Source: Acanthosepion lycidas (lineage: Eukaryota; Mollusca; Cephalopoda; Sepiida; Sepiidae). From it: a stretch of DNA of 64,000 nucleotides. The stretch is from NCBI GenBank assembly GCA_963932145.1, contig OZ010599.1, positions 47,278,287 through 47,342,286 of the forward strand. The letters are read 5' to 3'. The position numbers and the translations under genes were made by a program. The notes beneath the pieces are model-generated. The model ran no database searches. It had not been told where the DNA came from and was given only the letters and a program-made list of their open reading frames with translations. The first letter of the stretch is position 1. The number at the start of each line of letters is the position of its first letter. Below are positions 22,993 through 35,465 of this stretch, one piece after another.

Positions 22993-25597
22993 TGTTAATA
23001 AATTTTTCTTGTATGAAATTTTGTTCATAGCAACATTTATTTTGTATGTTTCCTCTGAATTTTATTATGTAACATTTAATCTTACTGTTAATAAGGTATA
23101 TTATTTTCAGGGTGTTGTGTCCATTAAAAATAAATAAATGAAAATTAATTATACTATGACAAATAATTATAATAAAATAATTATAACAATTATAATTATC
23201 ATTAATACAATTCATCCTTTCTAAGCCAATGATAATCAACATCACTCTTCTCCTCTCACAAACACGTAACACCCTTACAGTCAAATAAGCTTATGAAGCT
23301 AAACAAGGGTTTACAAAAATTTGGGCTCTTTTACTTTTCAGGCCACAACAGTAAAATTTGTCTCTTAACTCTCATAACTAAAATTCAAAGTAAGAAAACT
23401 CCAAACACTTTTTCTTTTCTTTTTTTTTTTTCTCCAATTATCTGGACACTCACTTGAATAAAAAAAACAGAGGAAAGACTGTATACAATTTACTCATTAT
23501 TTATCTTATCAATCTGTCAGATTCTGATTCATATATGATCCCAACTCACAATTTACTCAGTATTACTGTCTTTCATGTCTCTAATACTACAGAACCACCA
23601 GATAATAAATAATACTTGTTTTCTTGTTTACACATCTTGCTGTTTCTCATTTTTACAATTATTTTTGTATGTATAAATGTTAGGGGGTTTATAATTATTT
23701 ACACAAAGTTATAACACTCCCTTATAAAGGTTTTATTCTTATTTGTTTTAGTCTTTTTCAATGAATGTTACTGTTCTTACCTTCTTTACTGCCACTTGTT
23801 TTTTTTTTTTGCTATAGAAATTATATTTATGAGTTAATTTATTGAAATTTTTCAATCTTTCTATTGATATTTTATAGTTGTCTATTTTGTATTTCTTTCT
23901 TATGAACTCTTTTCAACTGCTGTTGCATTAATGTTATCTTTTGTTTGAGAAAACATCCACATAGTTTTTCAGATCATGTAAGATTTAGTCTGAATTATAG
24001 TTTTAAAAAATCTTTGGTATTTTAGTATTTTAAATTTTTTATCAATTTTGCTTTATGGCATTGGGATGAGTTTTTTTTGTCATTGGTAAATAAATTCAAA
24101 ATTGTTCTTTCTTAAATTGTATATTGGAAATTAATGCTTTTTAAAGGCTTCTAAATTGAATCAGTTGTCATCAAAATGCTATAAAGATAAATTTTGAAAA
24201 GATTATATATACTTATAGACTGACTCAATGCAAAATGTAACTAGCAAATACATTTGAAGATATGGAATAATACAGAAAACCTCTGTTGAAAAGTTAACTG
24301 TATTGGAGAGATTTTAGTAATGAGCTTATAAAGTATTTACTAACTGTTCATTCTGAGCTTATACAGAGATCTTTAAATTCATTTTAGGATGGTTATACAG
24401 TGCTAACATCTAATAGGAATGGTTTAAAAATGGGAATATACATCCTGTAGATTCAAAAAATCATCACATCATTAAAGAAATAAAAAAAAATCAGCATCAA
24501 TCTAAATTGTTTAAGAAACATTCAGATTGCTGGATTTATAGAATGTATTTACAATAGAAAAAGTAGAATTGCTTCATTGGTCAAACATTCCAAGATGATC
24601 AAGAAACAGGTAATTCATTATGTAAAAATGGAAATAAATTTTCACTAACGTTTTGGTATTGTAGGATGTTTGATAAATATAATTATTTTAAACTCAGTGT
24701 TTGTTAAAATTTGAATGATTTGCAAAAAATTAGTTATGGGTCTATTTATTGAGTTATATTGCATGAGGGTTTTATTTTAATTTCTAGATTTTGATCCTCA
24801 CTATGGAGAGATTAACATTTTCACCTTAATATTTATTATCATATGTAAATTGTAGGGGTCTCTACTCCAAATATGGCATTAAGTTTTAATCTCCCATTCA
24901 TCAATCTTTGTGATGAAATATTTGTTAAAACACTTTTTCACTTACAAACATTCAACCAATTGCAATGCAACTTTCATACATGGCATCCAATTACAAAAAA
25001 ATGTCTGTATTAGTACATACGATTTTCATTTGCAACATGATTTTTTACGCAAAAAAATAAATGCACATTTAATAAGAACATAGTAATTTCAGATAATGCA
25101 TATCTTTTTCTGCTTGAGATCTCAAAACTTGTGTACTGCCCAATCTCTACTTCCAAACGAAAACATACTTTTAAATATGTTGGAAGTTAGGATAAAGCAG
25201 TAAATAGTGTCAAAAATAACATGGATTTTAAAACTTAAGGAATTGTTTGCTATTAATATTTTATATTGCTAATTATAGGAATGGAAAATACAGTATATTC
25301 TTTGATATTACAGAGTGATCTGCATTTGATCAAATAAACACACTAAGTTTTTAGTAAGAAAATATTATTTTGTTTGGTTAATTTTTCATTTTTCATTTAG
25401 GGTTTAAAAAATTTTCCTTTTCTGCAACTTGAAATGTCTTAAAAATTTTAAAGGCATATTTTTGTAATATGAAATGGTAAAAGAATACCAAAAAAATTGA
25501 ACCTTTCCTGCTATTTTTAAAGATGATATATTATAGCATTTGTATTAATTTTCTTGTATATTTATTAATAACCTGGCATTCCTATTTTGTATTCCAG
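22565..25597 (+). other. 3-kb intron before the last exon
   Basis: GT-AG intron with a CA/TA microsatellite at 22915-22987 and AT-rich DNA. No gene or mobile element is recognisable. Confidence 0.8.
22915..22987. repeat. CA/TA compound microsatellite
   Basis: CA units (22915-22935) run into about 25 TA units. Confidence 0.95.
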
Positions 25598-28500
25598 AAA
25601 TATATACAAGACAACCCATATTATGAGAAGCGCTTAAATCTTGATAAAGCTGCTGGTCTTCAGTTCTTCACTTCAGAGAAAAATGAGCGAAGAAAAAATA
25701 TTGGTGATAGTGACAATGAAGAAGTTCGAGAATCTCCAAAAAGGAATCGACGGGAAATCAAAGAAAAGACAGTTGAGGAACCCACTCCTGAAGTTTCGAC
25801 CAAAGAAGAAACCAAAATAGTGGCAACAGCCCAGAAAGAGGAAAGCCTAGAAAATTCTAAACAATCTGTTGAAGAAAATCATGATAAAGATTGCGAAAAT
25901 ATTATACTTCCAAATCTTGATAAAGATGATTCCGTTAAATCCGTTCTTGATGAGTTGCCTATGAAAGAGAAAACATCGTATCAATCACTGCAAGGTGTCC
26001 AGAAGACAAAAATTGCTATCAAACTAACTGGAAAGACTGGAATCAAGCCAGCCCAGTATCCTGTGATGCCACCTTGGATCCCTGTAGGGAAGATGCCTGG
26101 TCGAGGGAAGGGTCGTGCCCTCAAATCAGGTGTTGGCAAAAAATTAAGCTCCAAAGAAATTCAAAAACCCATATCAATAGATGACTTTTTAACATCCAGT
26201 AACATGGGCAACATCCCGGTTTTCTCAGAGACTGAGCCAGAACCTACTGCATGTTCTCAATCAACTACTGGCAACACGGAAATGAAAAAACTCCAAAATA
26301 GTAAAAAGGTTACTGAAGATGATATTGCTAATGTTTCAATTGTTTATGGGCCAGTTGAAGAACCAAAGGACACAAAAACAAAGCCATCTTTAGGGCTTGA
26401 TCAACCCCCATTACCAGCAGGCCCACATCCACCACTTTCTAATCCAATACCATCAAAAACATCTGAACAGTCCAAAGAGGAAAATCATTTGGTCACTTTT
26501 CAACATCCACTTCCTCCACCTTGTTATCCACTCCAACACTCACCACTCCCAGTAGAGCAAGAGTTCAATTTTTCCCAGTCAACTAGCATAAATGAAGACA
26601 AGTGTTCAGATTCAAATGAACCTCCTATTTTAGTTATTGGCCCTCATCTCCCTCTTCATATGCCTTACTCAAGCACATCTTTGGTCAGCAAACATCCCAG
26701 TGCTAAATCCCAAGGATGGACACAAGAGGATCTAGATGACATGAAACTCTTGGGGATTGACCCTGCCTCCCAAGTACCCATGGCTGAGATCCGACCACCA
26801 CCACTGCCACCCTTGCTTCATCGGCAAAGCAATGAAACTGAAACAAAAAAGAGGAATGAAAATTCTGCTACAGATGATCAAAATACAAATTTGTTGAATA
26901 AGAATTGTTCAACTTCTGATTTTTCTACTGATGATAAAGCTATGGCTAAAGAAGAATTTTCACTAGAAAATACCCAAACATCAGTTCTTCCATCTGATTT
27001 ATCTGAGCCTAAAACAACTGTCAAAGAAAATAATAAAAATACTCCCTCTTCAACTGAGAGCCAAGAACTATCAGAAAACATTAAGCTTGATGCAACTCTT
27101 TCTTTGCCCAAAACTGAAGAAATCATTTTACGTAAGAGTCCCAAAAAGAAAGTTAACTTTTCAATCAAGACTGACAGCACAAATGAAGTCATTACAGAAA
27201 CTTTGTCAAAGCCACCAGATATTGTTAAAGAGGCTGAATCGATCCCTGTTAAAGAAAAATCTATTTCTCACTCCGAAGTGAGAGTAACAGAATCAAAAGA
27301 AAAGAAAAGTAGCCCAATTTCAATTGCCAAAAGTGTTTCTGCCAGTGCCACTTTGTCAGGAATATCTGATGTCTCCAGTCTAAAACTCCAGCCTACCATT
27401 TCATTAGTTCCACTTCCTGCCTCACTGGACATGGCTCTCTCTAGTGACTGGGAAGTTCCACTACCCAGCAGATCAGATGTTTTGATCCGCGAATCAGAAC
27501 ACAATTATGCACTTCGACTGATGGAGAATTCGGATCATGTAAGGCCCCGCAGAAATCATATCCAGATGCATAATAACAACAATGATGACGACGACGATGA
27601 CGATGATGATGATGATGCTGCACCTAACTGGAAGGATCGATCACTAAAAATCAAGCAAAATATTTTGAATAATAAGTCACATGATGATGAAGACAAGAGT
27701 GAGCTGAACTCATCTTCAGATAGTGATTCTGAAGTTTCATCTGCATCTCATGATCAGTCTCGATGTCTGGACAGTGATGACTCCACATCTCCTCCTGTTC
27801 TAACCCATGAGCGAGAACAAAACAACCTGATTGCCAAGCATGACCTTAATAGCCATGATTCTCCTCCTTCTCTGTCAGCTGAGACACCTTGTCTTGCGAG
27901 AAATGTTGCCCTCTCTTGTCCTTCCACTGTAATGCCAGTTACCTTGATTTGCTCGTCCAAATGTGACAGTAGTGCCCTCTTTTCCACTGCTGAACCCTTA
28001 TGCATTGACTCTACACCTATATTGGATAACAGCATGTCTATCTTGAACTTTGACTCAGTAGTCAGGAACCGTGCAACAAAAAGCACAACACGAGGACGAC
28101 CTGCTAAGAAGCAGGCTGCTGGCAACAAATCAAGTGGTCGAGGAACTAAAAAAGCAACAACTATGAAAAAGAAAACCCTACCAGAACCAAAACCACGTAC
28201 ACCAGCTCGAAAATCTAACCAACCAGAGTTAAATTTGTTAAGCGGAAATAAACTCGAACAAGAGAAAATCATTGTAAAGGTGACCTCTCACACTTCGGAA
28301 GGAGTCCCTGTGATAAGCCTCACTGCTGCTTCAACTGGAGCAAATAGCTCTGAGCCATCCACTTTGCCAATCACTACCTCTTCTTCGACATCAACGGTCA
28401 CCATATCATCTGAGATGGAAACTGGGGATACGTCCCTAGTAGAAGCTGCTGCCAAGAAGGCAGAAACCCTACCCAAAATGTTTATGCCTACTGTTGTACT

Positions 28501-29116
28501 TCATGACATCAAGTATACAATGGGCCGGGATCTGTCCCAGATGACAGCTATTCCAGCCTCAATTGAGAACATTCCAATTTTTGAATCTGAAAATGAATCT
28601 GACAATGATGTCAAGTCAGATTCACCTAAAAAGTCAGGAGACAGTTCACAACGCCCACTGGAAATTGAATCCCCTTCAAAATCCACTGAGGCATTTGACC
28701 CTTATATATTTCTTAACAGACCAACAAAGCTGTCAGTGCCGTCCACTAGTAGTTGTACAAATCATAATAGTAGCAACATAACTAGTAGTAGTACCCACTT
28801 AATTGGTGAAGCTTCTTCCCTTACCAGTATAGCAGCTGGTGGAACAAGTTCAACGGGACGAGTGACTGCAGACTCTTTGCCGTCTCTTGATCATCGTTCA
28901 ATAGTTAGCAGTATGTTTGATGTATCTGATTCTAAATATGCTTTCCCGGACGTTTTCTTAGAGAATGGTGAACCAGAGAGCTCAATGAAATTGTCAACCA
29001 TTGATGTACTAGGACCTGAATTACCATTTGAAACCTCGGGTAAGAGCAGCATTTCTCTCAGTTTGGACATCCTCACTGATTTTTACCCCAACACTGGTAA
29101 TGAAGAAACTGGTTAG
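25598..29116 (+). CDS. ZNF318: ZNF318-like protein, last coding exon (1172 codons plus stop)
   Basis: The acceptor is TGTATTCCAG|AAATAT, phase 0; the TAG stop is at 29114-29116. The first residues 'KYIQDNPYYEKRLNLDKAAG' match the block that follows the second finger in vertebrate ZNF318 ('KYVDENPLYEERRNLDRQAG'). Near residue 139 'IKLTGKTGIKP' and 'PPWIPVG' match its KIKLSGKT..SPWMPV block. The rest is long, low-complexity and Ser/Pro/Glu-rich, like the vertebrate C-terminus. It has an uninterrupted Asn/Asp run encoded by AAC/GAT/GAC repeats (27571-27618) and an AT-hook-like 'TRGRPAKKQ' at about residue 831. These two features may be lineage-specific. No later coding exon is needed. Confidence 0.93.
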   Translation, partial: KYIQDNPYYEKRLNLDKAAGLQFFTSEKNERRKNIGDSDNEEVRESPKRNRREIKEKTVEEPTPEVSTKEETKIVATAQKEESLENSKQSVEENHDKDCENIILPNLDKDDSVKSVLDELPMKEKTSYQSLQGVQKTKIAIKLTGKTGIKPAQYPVMPPWIPVGKMPGRGKGRALKSGVGKKLSSKEIQKPISIDDFLTSSNMGNIPVFSETEPEPTACSQSTTGNTEMKKLQNSKKVTEDDIANVSIVYGPVEEPKDTKTKPSLGLDQPPLPAGPHPPLSNPIPSKTSEQSKEENHLVTFQHPLPPPCYPLQHSPLPVEQEFNFSQSTSINEDKCSDSNEPPILVIGPHLPLHMPYSSTSLVSKHPSAKSQGWTQEDLDDMKLLGIDPASQVPMAEIRPPPLPPLLHRQSNETETKKRNENSATDDQNTNLLNKNCSTSDFSTDDKAMAKEEFSLENTQTSVLPSDLSEPKTTVKENNKNTPSSTESQELSENIKLDATLSLPKTEEIILRKSPKKKVNFSIKTDSTNEVITETLSKPPDIVKEAESIPVKEKSISHSEVRVTESKEKKSSPISIAKSVSASATLSGISDVSSLKLQPTISLVPLPASLDMALSSDWEVPLPSRSDVLIRESEHNYALRLMENSDHVRPRRNHIQMHNNNNDDDDDDDDDDDAAPNWKDRSLKIKQNILNNKSHDDEDKSELNSSSDSDSEVSSASHDQSRCLDSDDSTSPPVLTHEREQNNLIAKHDLNSHDSPPSLSAETPCLARNVALSCPSTVMPVTLICSSKCDSSALFSTAEPLCIDSTPILDNSMSILNFDSVVRNRATKSTTRGRPAKKQAAGNKSSGRGTKKATTMKKKTLPEPKPRTPARKSNQPELNLLSGNKLEQEKIIVKVTSHTSEGVPVISLTAASTGANSSEPSTLPITTSSSTSTVTISSEMETGDTSLVEAAAKKAETLPKMFMPTVVLHDIKYTMGRDLSQMTAIPASIENIPIFESENESDNDVKSDSPKKSGDSSQRPLEIESPSKSTEAFDPYIFLNRPTKLSVPSTSSCTNHNSSNITSSSTHLIGEASSLTSIAAGGTSSTGRVTADSLPSLDHRSIVSSMFDVSDSKYAFPDVFLENGEPESSMKLSTIDVLGPELPFETSGKSSISLSLDILTDFYPNTGNEETG
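27571..27618 (+). repeat. Coding GAC/GAT trinucleotide repeat (poly-Asp)
   Basis: In-frame AAC and then GAT/GAC codons give four Asn and about a dozen Asp in the last exon of the ZNF318-like gene. The mix of GAC and GAT is moderate, so the tract could still vary in length. Confidence 0.9.
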
Positions 29117-30830
29117 ATGCTGTTTGCTGCAATTTAAAACAAACATGTAAATAATAATTTTTGAGAGAGAGAGAGAGAAAAATGAAAATGGATGATTCTA
29201 GTTGTCACTCATAAAAATACAGTTTTCTTTTTATTTGTTACTATTTTTCAATTATAAACATTTATTAAAAAAATGGTTTCATTAGGATTTTAAAATTTTC
29301 TCAACCCAATATCCTCACTTAATTTTTAAATTTTTTTAATCTGTCTCTGAATTGTTATGCCACCTTTAAGTATTTTGTTTTATATCCTTATAAGGATTAC
29401 AAATTGTTTATTTATTTTTTTGTTGACTAAATTGGCCATGGTAGCAATATATTCAATGGTCAATATCTGAAATATTTCAATTTTTCAGCACAAAACCCCG
29501 AATAACATAAGACTTCAACTACAAAGTGTCCAGATAAGGCATTGGTCAAAATATTCAAGTAAAAATGCTGATTAGGATAATAGAATAATACTTGGAGATC
29601 ATATTTATTTAAAAACAATTATTTTTAATAATTTTATATTATCTAATTCAAAAATTTATTTTTACTTAATTTAAAAAATATCAAATCCCTTTTGTGTTTC
29701 TAGATAAATATGATTAGTGTTCCTTTTGTCAGATAAGTAACTTTTCTATCTCTTTCCAACAATCTTCAAAAATTGTCCTTTTTTCTATTGACTTTTATTT
29801 CTTAAATACCATAAGTAATTTTATTTTTTTTTTTTTTATTATAGTCTTTAGTTTCATATTTATATAGTCACTTTTTGTTGATATTTCTTAAATTTTATCA
29901 GTATCATTGTGGTATATTTTTTTATGAAATATTAGCAACCAGAAGGGTTTGTTTTTTTTTTGTTTTTTTTTTTTTTTTATGGAAATTTTCATTAATATTT
30001 CTCAATTTTCTTTAATGTTTTTTCATTACCTTTATTTTTCCTTTTTTTTACTGATCTAATCTCCAGCCTTTATCAAGTGAATGTGGTTAGAGAATTTTCT
30101 GGTGAAAATATGGTGAAGAAGAAAAAAAAAAAAAACAAGGATTAGGATAATAGTTCAGTTATTACATAATGTGAATAACTCTTAAATTTTTAGACAATAA
30201 ATTTCATATGCATATCACTTCAATGATTAAATATTGACTCTGATTGCAAAAAAGACATCTATATTGACTAAAAAATATGCTGAACTACTGAAAATAGTTT
30301 TCTCTCTCTCTCACACACACACACCACACCACAACACATATACAGAGGCCTAATGTTAACATTGATTTGTCACCTAAGCAAGAAGTTCAGGGCATCCCCA
30401 GGTGTTTGTAGCTAGTCAAAGTATGATGAGCATTTTCTAGTTCCACTTGGAGACAGGATTTTGTAGATGGTCGGGTTTCAATATTATTCACTTTGAGATT
30501 GTATCCATTGAAATTAATCTTATCTGGCAGTATTTTTTCTTTTTTTTACTTGAGCTAAAGTTTAACTTCATATACCATTGGAATCTACTGCATTTGTAAG
30601 ATTTCCAGAGAACGTAGAAAAAAATTACTTCTTGGATCAAGAAAAAAGAATCTTCCCAAAAGGGAATGAATTGAAACTGTCTTTGTTAAAAATGTTGTTG
30701 TCACTAATATTTAATAAATCGTGTCTAAATGAAGATTTTTTTTATAAATTTTCTATATTTCAAGAGTGTAAGTAATATTTTTGTTTTTTTACACTTCAGC
30801 TAAGTTGGCTAAGATGAGTTTTCCTTTTGT

Positions 30831-30887
<57 letters not shown>

Positions 30888-33800
30888 TGTGTTTGTCTGT
30901 ACATGTGTGTAATCAGCCCAACCTACTTTCCAAAATCTGATTGAACTTTTTTGTTCTATTATTTAGGCCTTGTTTAGGCTAAGAACTTTTCATGTCCACC
31001 ATATATATGATTACAAAATTTTAAAAACAAAATAATACCTACTAGAATATTAAGCCCTTGATTATCCTTACTTTCTCTGTATTTTATGTTATCTCATATT
31101 TGTGTAGAAGTGATAATAGCAAGCCAACTGTATTTTTCCACCCATTGTCAGTGGTAAGAATTATTAATGAAGAAAACAACGGCATCATTACAAACTGAAA
31201 ATCAATCATACATATTTAGTTGATGTATGAATATTGAATGCACACATTGTATTACTTATTTTACTGCCATAAACTGTTTTCCCCAGGTTTTTGTCTGATT
31301 AAATGTTGTCCAATATCTCCAAATATGCAATGGAAAACACAAAACTCATGCATGCACATCAGTTGCTTTTAGAACATGTACAAAAATATCTGGTCTATAT
31401 ATTTAGAATCCATTCCATTTTATTTTTTTAAATCATTTGGAACTTTTTTTCTTCAGCTTTTTATGATTGTTTTTCTTCTTTGTTTAATAATTCTTTTTTA
31501 AAACATGAAACCCTAAATATTTTCAACAGTGTTCAAATTCAGAATAGGATCCACTCAAGTAGCCTCTCACTTACCAATTAAATTGATTTAAATCTTTTAT
31601 TAATCAGAAAGAAATATTGTGCTGTTCAGGATTTTTGTTAATATTCTTCAATATTAAATACTGCACAGTAATTTCTGATTGAACATTGTGCAATAATATT
31701 GTGTTGGAGCTCTTCAGGTTTAATTTATTTCATTTAAATCATAGAAGACTAAATATTTTTTTAAAATGTTAATTTTTCTGTATAGGTTGTATATCTTGGC
31801 CTTTGACTTAATTCCTGTATTAGCCTGTGATTGAACTCTGTACTGACCAAATTGCATAAATGCCAAATTGTGAGTTGAAGACCTAGTATGTCTGACTTGA
31901 GTAGCTGGTTTACATTTAACAATAAAGATTGCTGATTTCCAACATCAGCTCCAATTCCTTCTTTTTTGTAGTTAGCCTTGTGCTTATAAAATTAACTTTT
32001 ACTCTTAGACAAAACATCAGTTTCCTATATTTAATGATGATGAACTATTATGTTTACACAATTATAATAAAATATTGAAAAATTTATTCAAATTGTTCTC
32101 AGAATATCAGTCACAGTTTGATTGATCTTGTTAATATTTATTAAGTATATATCTTGATTATATACGTTTCTGATTTACATTAATCAATTATGATTTTTGA
32201 AAATGACTGGTAATATAATTAATTCTTGATTTTCCATTTATTTTATTTACTCATTTATTTCTATTTTATTTAATTTTATTTGTCTTTGATAATTTCCTTG
32301 TCAAAGAAGTATTTTGTCATTTCGTCTGCTCCATAAAAACAAGGCATCTATATATCAATTTTTAGTTATATATCCACACATGTAATTGTTGCTGAGTTAA
32401 CTCCCCTTTAACCATTTTAAATTTTTTTCTTTAAAAATTGTGATTTTGAAAAAATAAATTTTAATTACTACCATTTTAATTCTCTTTAACTTCCATAGTT
32501 CTAATCTAAGATTCTAAAAGTTATAAGTAAATAAAATCAGATTATTTTTTTTAATTGCACAAATAGAGAAATCAAAGACAAATGACTCGCCACTCATGAC
32601 CTGAAATGCATTTTGCTGCTCAATGCTCATATACAATGATGGATTTTTTTCTTTGTAAGAGGACTGACTGTTTTTTTTTGTTTTTTTTTTTAAAGTTAGT
32701 TTTATTTTGAATAAATTTCTTCTTTCAATCACTTTTTATTTACTAATATTCTAAGGAAAACTTCATAGTAGCTATGGAAATTTCCAAATTAATGTTTTTT
32801 TAATTCTAGTGATTTTTAATTAGAAATTGATTTTTTTTCTTTAATTCATTTAAATATTTTTTCATGTTTGACTATGTGACCTCTATTTTCTTTTTTTTTT
32901 TTTTTTTTTTTTTTCATAATTTTCCAGTTTTAAGTTTTTCTAAAAAAAATATTGTGTCAAAGAATCCTAAATACTTGAAATTTTATCATATTTCACAAAT
33001 ATTGTAAGGGAAAAAAATCTGATGGCATAGATGGATGTTAAATTTCAACTCACTGGATTTCATTTTGAATGGAATTTAATGCTATTTAAATATTTGGAAA
33101 TTTAAATCAATTAGAAAAAAATAAATAGAAGAAATTTCATCAATTATCTTTTTTTGTAAATCATAACTTCTGACAGTGGCAACAACAATTTTTAAATTTC
33201 ATTTTTTTTTTTTTTTTTGTTTTTTTTTTGTTTTTTTTTTTTTTTTTTGTCTTGTTCCTTGTTGCTGGTCACAGGACAAGAATCAGTGTTTATCTGAAGA
33301 AATAAAAAAAAAAATATTTAATGCTTTTGATTTCCCATCAAAATCTCTTAGAACTATTTTAAGATTTTGGGATAATTTCAATTTTCTTTTATGTGGTAAT
33401 TATTATGAAAATTAGAAAACTATTACAGTGGGTTTTATTAACATATTTTTTGTTTTTAATTTTCTATGTATATTGGGAGACATATGTATAAATCAATATA
33501 TACAATGGCACAAAAAAACTCATGATCCATTATATTTCTGCTTATGAAATGTCTTTGCATATTTTTTATTTTATTTTCACTATTAAATCAAAACTCAGCA
33601 ATCAGTAGCCATCATCCCCTTGTAATTTCTCAGCAGGAAATGGAAATCAAAGGTCATAGAGTACAATATGAATTGATGTTGGCTGGCTCACAGCAAAGGT
33701 GAATTAATGACACCTGATTTAAATATAGATTCTTTTGTAATTTCTTGGCATTTTTACCACACACTGATTGCTCTTTTTGTATTTTTTAATTGCAATGATC

Positions 33801-34221
33801 GTTTTGATTTATAACCGTTTAATCTTTGTCATATAGTAATGCAATGTAGCTTATCCGTTAAGACTAAAAGCTTACAAAGATTTATTTATTTAGCTTTTGT
33901 GTGGTCAGTTGTCGTTAATTCTAAACATGAAGTTGAAATTTTTGTCTTTTCTTGAAGAAAAGTGATTTAAAAAAAAAAAAAACCTGGTAAAACAAAGGCA
34001 TGAGAAATGATGTGATAACAAAATCTAAATTTATAAAAAGAAAAATTACCCCTTGCAAACAGAATGTGTGAGTGTAAATATCTATAATGTATATATAAAT
34101 ATCTTGAAGAAATAGATATTTTTTGTTTGTACAAAGATCAGAAATAAACAGCAAATAAAATTGTAAAGAAATGAAACCATTTTGTTTTTTCTTTTTATTC
34201 AATATTTGTCTTAATGAATGT
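29117..34221. other. 3' flank of the ZNF318-like gene, no gene seen
   Basis: Presumed to start with the 3' UTR. AATAAA-like hexamers occur, for example in 'aacaataaagattgctg' near 31920, but none can be picked as the real poly(A) site. GA (29162-29178), CT/CA (30302-30324) and TA/TG (30838-30888) microsatellites and several long poly-T tracts (29826, 32890, 33204-33248) are present. Confidence 0.5.
30838..30888. repeat. TA/TG microsatellite
   Basis: About 17 TA units followed by about 8 TG units. Confidence 0.95.
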
Positions 34222-34225
34222 TTAA

Positions 34226-34509
34226 CCCTTTTCAGACTGAATTTTTTAACTTTTAGCAGTTTTAAGGAAATTTCAAATGTAAAGATCTCTTGTCTCTGTT
34301 TGGTTATCATGTTATAATTCAATTATATATCAAGAAAAAAAAAAAGATCACAAAATATATTTCTAATTTCCAAGCACACCACAATGATATGAAGTTGCCT
34401 GTTAGTCAAACTGACATTTTCACCTGTACAGTCAGCTAAGATGATTAGATTCGGTTGTAAAGGAACACATGTTTGGTTGGCCAGATCTAGTTGATTTATC
34501 TGAAAAGGG
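34226..34509. mobile_element. piggyBac-type MITE (284 bp)
   Basis: It begins CCCTTTTCAGA and ends TCTGAAAAGGG, a perfect 11-bp inverted repeat. It is flanked on both sides by TTAA (34222-34225 and 34510-34513), the target duplicated by piggyBac elements, whose ends typically begin with CCC. It has no coding capacity. Found from the sequence alone; the chance of a perfect 11-bp repeat with TTAA on both sides is small but not zero in AT-rich DNA. Confidence 0.75.
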
Positions 34510-34919
34510 TTAAGAATTCTTGGGCTGCAACTGAGATTTTTTATTTATTATTCATTAAACAATTTTTGTTCCTGCAATATTTATAATTGTTAAGAAAAGC
34601 CATCTAGTTTGTGTTAATTTGATTGCATAAAAAAACAAAATGAACAATTTGAAAACAGTTGGAATATAATTCTGACAAATCTACTTGTACACTAACCAGT
34701 ATTTGAGTTACAAATTATGAAGAAATTTGTTAATTGCTCTTTTCTTTTTTTATCTTTCAACTTTAAATGGTGGCTGGGCATATGCAATATGCCAAAAGGA
34801 TCCTATGTACATAATTTAAGACTTTAGAGAAATCTACAAATAGTAAGGCAGCTTGTAAATCGTTTGCCCTGATCCCCTCAATAATCTATCAAACAATCAG
34901 GATTTGTCCAATGGTTTAT

Positions 34920-35335
34920 CTATTTTTTTTTTTTTTAAAGTTATTTAGTTTTTCTCAGAGAACCTTTCTTCTGACTATTCTGTTGGGAAGCCTTGTTTTA
35001 AATTTTTGCTGCAATGGAAATGAGTGTGATTCCTTTATAGTGTTTTGTCAATCCTAGATTTCTTTTCTTTGGGAAAGGAAGTATGCAGCCTTTTGTCCAT
35101 CTTTCTATGACTTTTCCATTATCTGTGGCCATTACAGAGTTGGAGTAGAATATCATTGAAATCTTGAGTTTTTCAAACCTCCAAAGGAATGTTATCAAGT
35201 CCCACCGCTTTCTTATTTTTGGTGGTTTTTAAAGCCATTTCAAATTCTGCATCAGTAAAGTTTCCAAGTTTAATGTCAGGAGGATGTTCAATGATTTGCT
35301 TAACTTTAGTATGTCTGGTACATTTCCCAAGAGAT
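34920..35335 (-). pseudogene. LINE reverse transcriptase fragment (N-terminal part)
   Basis: The minus strand reads, across frameshifts, a '...LGNF(T)DAEFE' segment, then 'NKKA.GLDNIP.E' and 'VIERWTKGCILPFPKK' followed by 'HYKGITLISIAAKI' (34998-35198). This is the usual start of non-LTR reverse transcriptase (WxxxxIxPxPKKG...NYRGITLxSxxxK). The palm with the YADD motif is absent, so this is a truncated, dead copy. Confidence 0.82.
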
Positions 35336-35384
35336 TTTTAAAGTGTTGTATACTCCCAGACATATCATGAAGTCACCTCCTTCA

Positions 35385-35465
35385 CAAATTAACCATGATG
35401 AGATTTGAATCCAGGTCTCATGGTCAGAATACTAATGTTCTAACCACTCAGCCACATGCTCACTT
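35385..35465 (-). repeat. tRNA-derived SINE head
   Basis: On the minus strand, 'gtggctgagtggttagaa' forms a good RNA polymerase III A box (35445-35455 core), and 'ggattcaaatctc' forms a B box (35400-35412), at tRNA-like spacing. The acceptor-stem ends do not pair well and the anticodon arm is degenerate, so it is a tRNA-derived SINE and not a tRNA gene. The SINE body probably runs to about 35340. Confidence 0.75.

Noticed and set aside
22801..23284. Overlapping open frames around the CA/TA microsatellite
   Set aside because: Both strands stay open only because CA/TA repeats encode Thr-His and Tyr-Ile runs; no gene.
23109..23715. Possible solo LTR (starts TGTTGTG, ends near TATAACA)
   Set aside because: No target duplication, TATA/poly(A) pair or matching internal region could be shown; left as plain intron.
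27754..28272. 172-codon minus-strand open frame
   Set aside because: Lies antisense to the last ZNF318 exon and has no domain. It results from the codon bias of the real gene.
33176..33415. 79-codon open frame
   Set aside because: Formed by long poly-T tracts (Phe runs); no gene signal.
35390..35462. Possible tRNA gene on the minus strand
   Set aside because: A and B boxes are good, but the acceptor ends and anticodon stem do not pair; better explained as a SINE head.
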